Origin: Streptomyces sp. NBC_00414
GTDB lineage: Bacteria > Actinomycetota > Actinomycetes > Streptomycetales > Streptomycetaceae
Assembly (NCBI RefSeq): GCF_036038375.1
Contig: NZ_CP107935.1
Coordinates: 434,001 to 498,000 of the forward strand
Length of the DNA stretch: 64,000 nt
Direction of reading: 5' to 3'
The notes beneath the pieces were generated by a model. The model made no database searches, was not told where the DNA came from, and saw only the letters and a program-made list of their open reading frames with translations. Position numbers and translations under genes: made by a program. Of the stretch, positions 54,705 to 62,084 are shown piece after piece. Position 1 is the first letter of the stretch, and the number at the start of each line of letters is the position of its first letter.

Positions 54705-54842
54705 CTATGGCTTCGCCCTGACCAGCCCGGCGTCGTACGCCATGATCACGGCCTGGATCCGGTCTCGCGCCCCGATCTTGGCGAGGACCCGCCCGACGTG
54801 CTTCTTCACGGTGGACTCGGTGAGGACGAGCCGTTCCGCGTT
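54705..54842 (-). pseudogene. LuxR/NarL response regulator, C-terminal fragment
   Basis: Forty-five residues of a LuxR-type helix-turn-helix remain ([20 protein letters not shown], then [17 protein letters not shown]) ending in TAG. No receiver domain is found upstream; similarity stops at about 54842. It is a remnant of a two-component regulator. Confidence 0.72.
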
Positions 54843-54998
54843 CCCGCTCCGAGCCCTACGGGCGGACGTGCCGTGGTGTCTGTCCTCGAAGCTACGAGCG
54901 CCGCAGGCCGGGACGCTTGGACCCGAGGGGAATCTTCGGCGCCCGAGTCGTACCGCGGTACCACCTTCACTGTCACCGGCCGAAGCTGCGGCAACTCC

Positions 54999-55988
54999 TC
55001 AGCGTCGCCCGGCCAGGGCCTGGTCGGCGTTGGCCAGTTGCGCGCGCATGTCCTTCTTGACGGCGGCGAACTCCCGCTGTTTCTCAGCCATCGCTCGCCG
55101 CTGGTACGCCGCGTCGACCGACGACCAGACGCCGATGACGTTCGTCTCCCGTTTGCAGGCCACGTCCGCGCTCGCGAGCGCGAGTTCGGCCCGGCCTGCC
55201 TTCGGACCGCCGAACTCGGGGTCCTTGCCGGGCGCTCGGGTCGGGTCCGCGTACGTGTAGTCCTGGTTCTGCCGCTCCATACACCGTGACCAGGCACGGA
55301 AGACCGCCACGACACGAGGATCGCGTTGTGAGTCACGGTAACTGCCGATGTTGATCGCGCCGACGAGTTCAAGGTTCCCCAGCTTCTGCGGGTCCCCCGA
55401 CAGCGCCTTGGTGGCCTCGCCCTGGCAACCGCCCGCAGGCAGGCGGCGACCGCGTGAGTCGGCGTCCGCTGGTGTGCCGTCCTTCTTCAACCCACGCAGG
55501 ACGAGCATTGCCTCCGGCCCCGGCTGTGGCCCCGGCTGTGGTCTCGTGGGCTTGTTCTTGCCCTGCGGCGGCACCGAGCCGGGAATCGGGTGATAGCCGT
55601 AGCGTGCCGCCTTGGCCGCGTCGGTGATGCCGTACCGGTGCGCCGTGTTGGCCGGGTTCAACGTGCCCGTCTCCGGGATGGGACCGGTGGGGGCGGGCAA
55701 GGAATGACCGAAGCGCCGCATACACGCCTCGGTCAGCACCGCCTTGGCCCGGAACAGGCGGCCGACCTGGCGATCGGTGAACAGGTAGGGCTCGATGGGA
55801 AGTACCAGGGAACTGACATCGAGCATCTTCGGCACCGCGACGGCGGGAAGCGGCCCTGATGCCGTCAGTGTGCCGGACGCGGTGACAGCCGGTGTGGGGT
55901 CTACCCCCTGCGCGCATCCCGCCGTGACGGCGAGCAGGATGACGGCCGCCCCGAGACGCCTGGCCCTGTGGAGTTTTCGCGCCGTCAT
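54999..55988 (-). CDS. Lipoprotein of unknown function
   Basis: A 329-residue protein with a lipoprotein signal (hydrophobic segment, lipobox VTAGC, Cys 25). The mature part has paired Cys (EACMRRFGHSLP; GGCQGEATKAL; WSRCMERQ; DVACKRE), suggesting disulfides, and a Pro-rich central part. I recall similar lipoproteins in Streptomyces next to sensor systems; here only a LuxR fragment lies downstream. Confidence 0.75.
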   Translation of the reverse strand: MTARKLHRARRLGAAVILLAVTAGCAQGVDPTPAVTASGTLTASGPLPAVAVPKMLDVSSLVLPIEPYLFTDRQVGRLFRAKAVLTEACMRRFGHSLPAPTGPIPETGTLNPANTAHRYGITDAAKAARYGYHPIPGSVPPQGKNKPTRPQPGPQPGPEAMLVLRGLKKDGTPADADSRGRRLPAGGCQGEATKALSGDPQKLGNLELVGAINIGSYRDSQRDPRVVAVFRAWSRCMERQNQDYTYADPTRAPGKDPEFGGPKAGRAELALASADVACKRETNVIGVWSSVDAAYQRRAMAEKQREFAAVKKDMRAQLANADQALAGRR

Positions 55989-56078
55989 GCTGTCGTATCC
56001 CTTCCGGGGCGCGGGTGCGGGTGCGGGTAGTCGGTGCGGTCCGGCCCGCCCGCCGTGTGCGGGCGGGCCGGACCGGCA

Positions 56079-56528
56079 TCAGCCGGCGTAGTACCAACCG
56101 AGCGAGGCGTTGTTGTTCTGTACGCCGGAGTTCAGCGGGCGGGACTCTCCGGGCCAGATGTCGTCGTAGGGGGCGTCGCCGCTGGCGTTCTTGTTCTCGT
56201 TGTAGAAGATGCGGGCCCTGAAGCTCGGATCGTTGTTCCAGGCTCGGTACACGTTGTTCTTCACGTTCTGGCCGTGGCCCTCGCCGCCGGCCGCGAAGGT
56301 GTGCCCCGCGAAGTCGTCGACCCCGGTGCCGTACTTGCTCCAGGAGCTGTTGCTCGACTCGCTGTAGTAGAGGTAGACGTTGTTGTCCCAACTGGCCGGC
56401 TGGGCCTGGGCGGGCGCTGCCGCGGGTTCCCCCTTCGCGGCAGCCGGCGCGGTGGCCAGGACGGTGCTGCCGGCGATCAGTGCTGCGGTGACCGCGATGG
56501 ATCCCCACACACGACGTGCAGTTGTCAC
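56079..56528 (-). CDS. Small secreted protein, possible I36/crystallin-like fold
   Basis: A 149-residue protein from GTG 56528 with CGGAGGAGC upstream. A Sec signal peptide precedes APAAAKGEP. The mature 100 residues are rich in Asn, Tyr and Trp (NNVYLYYSESSNSSWSKYG; NNVYRAWNND; PYDDIWPGE) without Cys. The pattern suggests a beta/gamma-crystallin or peptidase-inhibitor-I36-like domain, but this is tentative. Confidence 0.7.
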   Translation of the reverse strand: MTTARRVWGSIAVTAALIAGSTVLATAPAAAKGEPAAAPAQAQPASWDNNVYLYYSESSNSSWSKYGTGVDDFAGHTFAAGGEGHGQNVKNNVYRAWNNDPSFRARIFYNENKNASGDAPYDDIWPGESRPLNSGVQNNNASLGWYYAG

Positions 56529-56784
56529 GATGCTCCTCCGTCGGCGTACGGAACGGGGAGAGGCCTCCTCAGCAGTCGGCCGCCTGCGCGAGCCTCCCCC
56601 GTGTTGATCGGCCCCGAGACTAGGCCGGGCGCGCCACCTCCCGGTCCTGACAGATGTCAGGACCGGGCAGCTGCCGGGACCGTGTCCGATGCGACAGCGT
56701 CCTTGCGGAAAAGACTCGTCGTGGCGGGTGCCGTGATGGCAGGCTGAGAGACATGGCCAAGAGAATCGAGTCTTCCGTCCGCCT

Positions 56785-57912
56785 GTGAGCGAGACGCCCG
56801 GGCCCGCGCTGCCCGGACCCACGACCACACTGTTCGACCATGCGCTCGGGCTGCACCGCCTGACGCCGGACCAACCCCTGCCGCGCCAGGGGGCGTTGCC
56901 CGATGCGGTACGACGCCGACGCAGGGCACGGTCGACACGCCTGCCCGACCACGGGCGCGTCGGTATGGACGCCGCTGCCGTCCTCGACGGGTTCTTCGCC
57001 GAACCGAGCACCTCACCGCGCGAGTTGGCTGCCAGGCTTCACGGTGTCCACGTGCCGGTCCGCAGCAACGAGCACGTCGGTGCCGCCGTCCTGAGAGCAC
57101 CGGCGGCCAGGGCCCGGGAGACCGGACGGTGGCTGATACGACACGGGAGAGACCCTGATGCCGTGGCCCTCGGACTGGCTCTGCTTGCCGAGGTCGCCAC
57201 GGTGGACGACATCCCCGCAATCCAGACGATCGGCCTCTTCTCCAACGACTTCGGACCGCTCGCCGTGCAGGCCCTTGAACGCCTGCCGGGCAGTGCCGAG
57301 GCGCTGATCTGGCTCGCGGAGCGGGTGACCGCCTAGGGCCGGGTCCATGCCGTGGAGACGCTGTGCCGACACGTGGACGACCACCCGGCCGTCCGGCCAT
57401 GGCTGCTGCGGCGAGCCGCCGACGGCGACTTCCTCAACAGCTACTTCGCCCACCTCATCGCCCGAACCGTCGGACTCCCCGATGCCATCGCGGAGTCCGG
57501 GGCTGACGCCGCACTCGTGGACCACACAGGACGCATCCTCCACGTCATGACGTATTGCGAGGGCATGGGCACATCCCTGCGCCACTACCCGCAGGCGGTC
57601 GACGTGCTGGAGGCTCACGTGCAGCACCTCGGGCATCTCGACCCGACATCCGAGCGCTGTTTCGTCGCAGCGACAGTCGCCGCCTATCTGGCCAGGGAGA
57701 CGCCGCTGTGGTCCGACGATGTCGAACTCACGGCGCGTTGGCACCGGGTCGGGACGTCGTACCTCGCGCTGGCCCGCCACGCCGCCTGGTGTCACGTCAT
57801 ACGGGAGGGCCTCGTGGCAGGAGACAGCCGGATGACGTGGCTCGCGGACCACGTGGCGGCGGACCTCAGCCTACGGATCCTCTCCGACCACGAGTCGGGA
57901 GAAGAGGAATAG
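56785..57912 (+). pseudogene. HEAT-like repeat protein split by an in-frame TAG
   Basis: Two halves (56785-57336 and 57337-57912) are in the same frame and read as one protein of about 375 residues: LIWLAERVTA, then TAG at 57334-57336, then GRVHAVETLCRHVDDHP. In relatives I recall a Trp at this place (GWGRV), so TGG to TAG is the simplest change. A second start at 57352 exists but lacks a ribosome site. Function unknown. Confidence 0.72.
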
Positions 57913-58031
57913 CCCGAACAGTGCACTCGCCGCCTTCGGCAGGGCGACAGCTGAGGTGCTCCGGTTCGGGCGGGCGGCCGCGAGATTCCCGACCGTCTCC
58001 TCTCAGACGGGGGCGAAGCGGGGCCTGTCGC

Positions 58032-58058
58032 GTGTTATGCGGCCTGGATGGCGGGTAC
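58032..58058 (+). promoter_or_regulatory. Possible SigB-type promoter
   Basis: GTTA (58034-58037) and GGGTAC (58053-58058) are 15 bases apart; GTGT at 58032 would give 17. The -10 matches SigB promoters, the -35 is imperfect. The region 57913-58240 otherwise has no gene. Confidence 0.35.
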
Positions 58059-58240
58059 CCGCCTGCCCGGCAATGAGCAGGGTCGGCAATGGACAGGGCG
58101 GGGGCCGGAGGAAAGGGAACCGTCGGTCCGGGCGGAGCATGAATCCGATTCGTGGATCGGGCGGCCGGCAGGACGACGTGTGGCGACCGGCTGGACCTGC
58201 GGTGACACTGGGGCGAGCGGCGCCTGACGATGGGTGGACC

Positions 58241-58759
58241 ATGTATTTCGTTGAGGAAACGATCGAGGTCGCGGTCCCGGTGCGGGCCGCGTACAACCAG
58301 TGGACCCAGTTCGAGAGCTTTCCCCGGTTCATGACCGTGGTGAAGAAGGTCGAGCAGGTCCGGCCGGCCCTCGTCACCTGGACGCTCGCGGTCGGGCCAC
58401 TGCGGCGCGAGTTCCAGGCCGAGATCGTGGAACAGGAGCCCGACTCCTATCTGACCTGGCGAAGCCTTGAGCGGCACACCGTTCATAGGGGCGAAGTGTC
58501 GTTCCGGCCCACCTCGGCGGACGGTACGGCCGTCACCGTCCGGATCGAGGTCGATTCGCCCGGCGCCACCGGTCTGCTCGGCGGTCTGCCCAGGCTGGTC
58601 GGCCGGGTCGTGCAGAGGGAGCTGCGGCATTTCAAGGCATACATCGAGGGGCTCGGCGCGGAGAGCGGGGCCTGGCGGGGAACCATCCGCGACGGACGCG
58701 TACGGCCCGAAGAACCGAAGCCTCCCAGGAGCCGGGTGGCCCACTGGCCCGTCGGCTGA
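58241..58759 (+). CDS. SRPBCC-family (polyketide cyclase-like) protein
   Basis: A 172-residue helix-grip protein: EETIEVAVPVRAAYNQWTQF, FPRFMTVVKKVEQV and a long C-terminal helix LVGRVVQRELRHFKAYIE. The family binds hydrophobic ligands. A 15-25-residue basic tail follows. It precedes the molybdopterin oxidoreductase by 38 bp and may be co-transcribed. Confidence 0.83.
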   Translation: MYFVEETIEVAVPVRAAYNQWTQFESFPRFMTVVKKVEQVRPALVTWTLAVGPLRREFQAEIVEQEPDSYLTWRSLERHTVHRGEVSFRPTSADGTAVTVRIEVDSPGATGLLGGLPRLVGRVVQRELRHFKAYIEGLGAESGAWRGTIRDGRVRPEEPKPPRSRVAHWPVG

Positions 58760-58797
58760 TGCCGCGGGCCACAGCAGCGTAGGTGAAAGGCAAACTG

Positions 58798-61113
58798 ATG
58801 AAGAAGGCGCCCGGCGAGGAACCGAACGAGGCTCTGCGCGTCACCCCGCCGAAGAAGTGGGCCGCGGGCGTACCCGCGGTGATGCACGCATTGGAGTACT
58901 CCCTTGAGGAGACTTCCCTCCGGCGCACCGGCGAGACACTGCTGACCATGAACCAGGTGGGCGGCATCGACTGTCCCGGGTGCGCGTGGGCGGATCCCTC
59001 GCCGGGCCACCGGCATCGCAACGAGTACTGCGAGAACGGCGCCAAGCACATCAACGACGAGGCGACGTCGCGGCGCGTCACCGCCGACTTCTTCCGCGAG
59101 CACACGGTCTCCGAGCTGGGCCGGCGCTCCGACAAATGGCTGAACCAGCAGGGACGGCTCACCGAGCCGATGGTCAAGCGGCCCGGCTCCGACTCGTACG
59201 AGCCGATCAGCTGGCACGACGCCTTCGACCTGCTGGCTTCGGAGCTGAAGTCGCTCACCTCCCCCGACGAGGCGGTGTTCTACACCTCGGGCAGGGCCAG
59301 CAACGAGGCCGCGTTCATGCTGCAGCTGTTCGCCAGGGCGCTGGGGACCAACAATCTGCCCGACTGCAGCAACATGTGCCACGAGTCCAGCGGCTACGCG
59401 CTGCACGAGACGCTGGGTACGGGCAAGGGGACGGTCAGCCTCGACGACCTGCACCATGCCGACCTGATCTTCGTGGTGGGGCAGAATCCCGGGACCAACC
59501 ACCCGCGCCAGCTGTCGGCCCTTGAGCAGGCCAAACGGAACGGCGCCCGCATCATCGCGGTGAACCCCCTGCCCGAAGCCGGGCTGCTGAGGTTCAAGAA
59601 CCCGCAGAACCCCCGCGGGGTCATCGGACAGGGCACCGAGATCGCCGACCGGTTCCTGCACATCCGCAACGGTGGCGACCTCGCGCTGTTCCAGGGGATC
59701 AACCGGCTGCTGCTGGAGGCCGAGGACGCCCGGCCGGGCCAGGTGCTCGCCCGTGACTTCATCGACAGCGACACCAAGGGTTTCGAGGAGTTCGCCGAGC
59801 ACGCCCGCACCATCGAGTGGAACGACATCCTCGCCGCGACCGACCTGACGCGCGAGGAGATCGAGCAGGTACGGGACGAGGTGCTGCGCAGCAAACGCGT
59901 CATCGTCTGCTGGGCGATGGGAATCACCCAGCACAAGCACGCCGTCCCCACCATCCGGGAGATCGTCAACTTCCTTCTGCTGCGCGGGAATGTCGGCCGG
60001 GCAGGCACCGGCGCCTGCCCGGTTCGCGGGCACAGCAATGTGCAGGGCGACCGCACGATGGGCATCTGGGAGCAGATGCCGGACGATTTCCTCGACTCGC
60101 TCCAGGAGGAATTCGGTTTCGATCCGCCGCGCGAGCACGGCCTCGACTCCGTGAACGCGATCAGGGCGATGCGTGAAGGCCGCGTCAAGTTCTTCCTCGC
60201 GCTGGCCGGCAACTTCGTCCGGGCCGCTCCGGACAGCGAGATCACCGAAGAGGCCGTGCGCAACTGCCGTCTGACGGCCCACATCTCCACCAAGCTGAAC
60301 CGGTCCCACACCGTGTGCGGCGAGACCGCGCTCATCCTGCCCACCCTCGGCCGCACGGAAGTGGACGTCCAGGTCGACGGGGAGCAGTTCGTGACCGTCG
60401 AGAACTCGATGAGCGAGGTGCACACCTCTCAGGGCCGGCTGCAGCCGGCCTCGCCGCTCCTGCTGAGCGAGATCTCCATTCTGTGCCGGCTCGCCCGCCG
60501 CACCCTCGACGGCACGGCCGCCGGCATCCCGTGGGAGGAGTTCGAAGCGGACTACGGCGCGATCCGTGACCGCATCGCCCACATCGTCCCCGGACTGCAC
60601 GACTTCAACCGGCGCGTGACCCGTCCCGGCGGTATCCAGCTGCCGAACGCGGTCAACGAGGGCGTCTACCACAACGACGTCGGCAAGGCGCTGTTCACCG
60701 CCAACGACTTCGCGATGCTGCGGGCCCCCGAAGGGCACCTGTTGCTGCAGACTTTGCGCTCCCACGACCAGTGGAACACCGTCCCGTACACGTCCAACGA
60801 CCGCTACCGGGGTATTCACGGAAGCCGCAAGGTGGTGCTCGTCAACCCGGAGGACGTGGCCGGACTGGGCCTCTCCGAGGGGCAGCACGTCGACCTCGTC
60901 AGTGTGTGGACCGACGACGTCGAGCGGCGCGCCGAGGACTTCCGCGTGGTCCCCTACCCCACCACCCGGGGCTGTGCCGCCGCCTACTACCCCGAGACCA
61001 ACGTCCTGGTGCCGCTGGACAGCGTGGCCGACAAGAGCAACCAGCCGACGTCGAAGGGGATCGTGGTCCGCCTGGAGCCCGTCGCGGCCCGGGTGGCCGC
61101 GTCACCGAGGTGA
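58798..61113 (+). CDS. FdhF/YdeP-family molybdopterin oxidoreductase
   Basis: A 771-residue molybdopterin-guanine-dinucleotide enzyme. N-terminal GIDCPGCAWADP is the variant Fe-S region of the YdeP group; SNMCHESSGYAL near residue 195 is the region at the Mo site; GNVGRAGTGACPVRGHSNVQ is a cofactor loop. No selenocysteine codon is involved. YdeP-like proteins are linked to acid and stress tolerance; true formate dehydrogenase activity is not shown. ATG 58798 (AAAGG at 58786) is preferred over GTG 58783. Confidence 0.87.
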   Translation: MKKAPGEEPNEALRVTPPKKWAAGVPAVMHALEYSLEETSLRRTGETLLTMNQVGGIDCPGCAWADPSPGHRHRNEYCENGAKHINDEATSRRVTADFFREHTVSELGRRSDKWLNQQGRLTEPMVKRPGSDSYEPISWHDAFDLLASELKSLTSPDEAVFYTSGRASNEAAFMLQLFARALGTNNLPDCSNMCHESSGYALHETLGTGKGTVSLDDLHHADLIFVVGQNPGTNHPRQLSALEQAKRNGARIIAVNPLPEAGLLRFKNPQNPRGVIGQGTEIADRFLHIRNGGDLALFQGINRLLLEAEDARPGQVLARDFIDSDTKGFEEFAEHARTIEWNDILAATDLTREEIEQVRDEVLRSKRVIVCWAMGITQHKHAVPTIREIVNFLLLRGNVGRAGTGACPVRGHSNVQGDRTMGIWEQMPDDFLDSLQEEFGFDPPREHGLDSVNAIRAMREGRVKFFLALAGNFVRAAPDSEITEEAVRNCRLTAHISTKLNRSHTVCGETALILPTLGRTEVDVQVDGEQFVTVENSMSEVHTSQGRLQPASPLLLSEISILCRLARRTLDGTAAGIPWEEFEADYGAIRDRIAHIVPGLHDFNRRVTRPGGIQLPNAVNEGVYHNDVGKALFTANDFAMLRAPEGHLLLQTLRSHDQWNTVPYTSNDRYRGIHGSRKVVLVNPEDVAGLGLSEGQHVDLVSVWTDDVERRAEDFRVVPYPTTRGCAAAYYPETNVLVPLDSVADKSNQPTSKGIVVRLEPVAARVAASPR

Positions 61114-61178
61114 ACCCTGCTGGTTGACAGCACTGGCCTGACGGCAGGACTCGCTGCGAGTCTCGGTGACAGTTGCCG

Positions 61179-61691
61179 TCAGGTCGCCTCCGTGGTGGGG
61201 ATGACGACCATCCGGGTCACCGTGCCGTCCTCGCCCACCACGTCACGTACGTGCCGGAAGCCCAGCCGTCGGCACAGGGCGAGGCTCGCCTCGTTCTGGG
61301 CGCCCACCATGCCGTACGCCTCCTTCAGGCCGAGGTTGTCGGAGGCATGGCGCAGCAGGCCGTGGACGGCCTCGGTGCCCATGCCACGCCCCCAGTAGTC
61401 GGGGGCGAGGGCGAGGATGAGTTCGTGGCCGTCGACGTTGCCGGTCTTCTTCACCTCGGCGTGGCCGATGTACGTCCCCTGCCACCACACCCCCCACACG
61501 TCGAACCGCTGTGTGGGGTAGACGTCGTCGAGGATCTCCCGGAACGCCGTGCGCAGGTCGGCCTCGGGCACCATGTCCTGGCCCATCCAGTGGCACACCT
61601 CCTCGTTGCGCAGCAGGGCGACGAAGTGGTTCTCGTCCTCGGGGCGGTAGGCCGTGAACTCCAGCCGCTCGGTCTTCAGGGTGGGTGTCAT
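61179..61691 (-). CDS. GNAT acetyltransferase (RimJ/RimL-like)
   Basis: A 170-residue acetyltransferase: LKTERLEFTAYRPED, acetyl-CoA loop YWGRGMGTEAV, and ASLALCRRLGF. Encoded just downstream of the MbtH gene on the same strand, so it may belong to the NRPS cluster as a tailoring or resistance enzyme, though this is uncertain. Confidence 0.85.
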   Translation of the reverse strand: MTPTLKTERLEFTAYRPEDENHFVALLRNEEVCHWMGQDMVPEADLRTAFREILDDVYPTQRFDVWGVWWQGTYIGHAEVKKTGNVDGHELILALAPDYWGRGMGTEAVHGLLRHASDNLGLKEAYGMVGAQNEASLALCRRLGFRHVRDVVGEDGTVTRMVVIPTTEAT

Positions 61692-61773
61692 CGGTGGGCT
61701 CCTGAGGGGTGGGGCGGTGGCAGGGGGCGTCGATCGCCGCCCCCTGCGCCCGTGGCTCGGCTTCGTGGGCGGG

Positions 61774-61977
61774 TCAGGCCTCCGCGTTGTCCATCCGCTC
61801 GCGCAGGCTGCGCGGACGCATGTCGGTCCACACCTCGTCGACGTAGGCGGAGCACTCCTCTTCGGTGCCCTCCTTTCCGACGGGCTGCCAACCGGCGGGC
61901 ACCTCTACGTCGACCGGCCAGAGGGAGTACTGGTCCTCGTCGTTGCGCAGCACCTGGTGGCGGGTGTTCTCGTCCAT
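61774..61977 (-). CDS. MbtH-like protein
   Basis: A 67-residue NRPS chaperone. Signature residues are all there: RNDEDQYSLWP, then GWQPVG, YVDEVWTDMRPRSLRERM. MbtH proteins bind adenylation domains and are needed for their folding and activity. It lies 107 bp after the NRPS gene in the same direction. Confidence 0.95.
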   Translation of the reverse strand: MDENTRHQVLRNDEDQYSLWPVDVEVPAGWQPVGKEGTEEECSAYVDEVWTDMRPRSLRERMDNAEA

Positions 61978-62084
61978 GTCGTTCTCTCCTGTCGTGGGTC
62001 GGGGCGTGCACAGGGTCGTGAATGGGCTGGTGGTTGGGGTTCGTCCGTGGGTGTGGGGTGCCGGGGCACCGGGGCGGTGTGCGG

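Noticed and set aside
58483..60888. 801-residue minus-strand open frame opposite the molybdopterin oxidoreductase
   Set aside because: Antisense shadow of a strong gene, with no motif or ribosome site.
58798..61113. Selenocysteine formate dehydrogenase
   Set aside because: There is no in-frame TGA at the active site and the N-terminal Fe-S motif is of the YdeP variant type.
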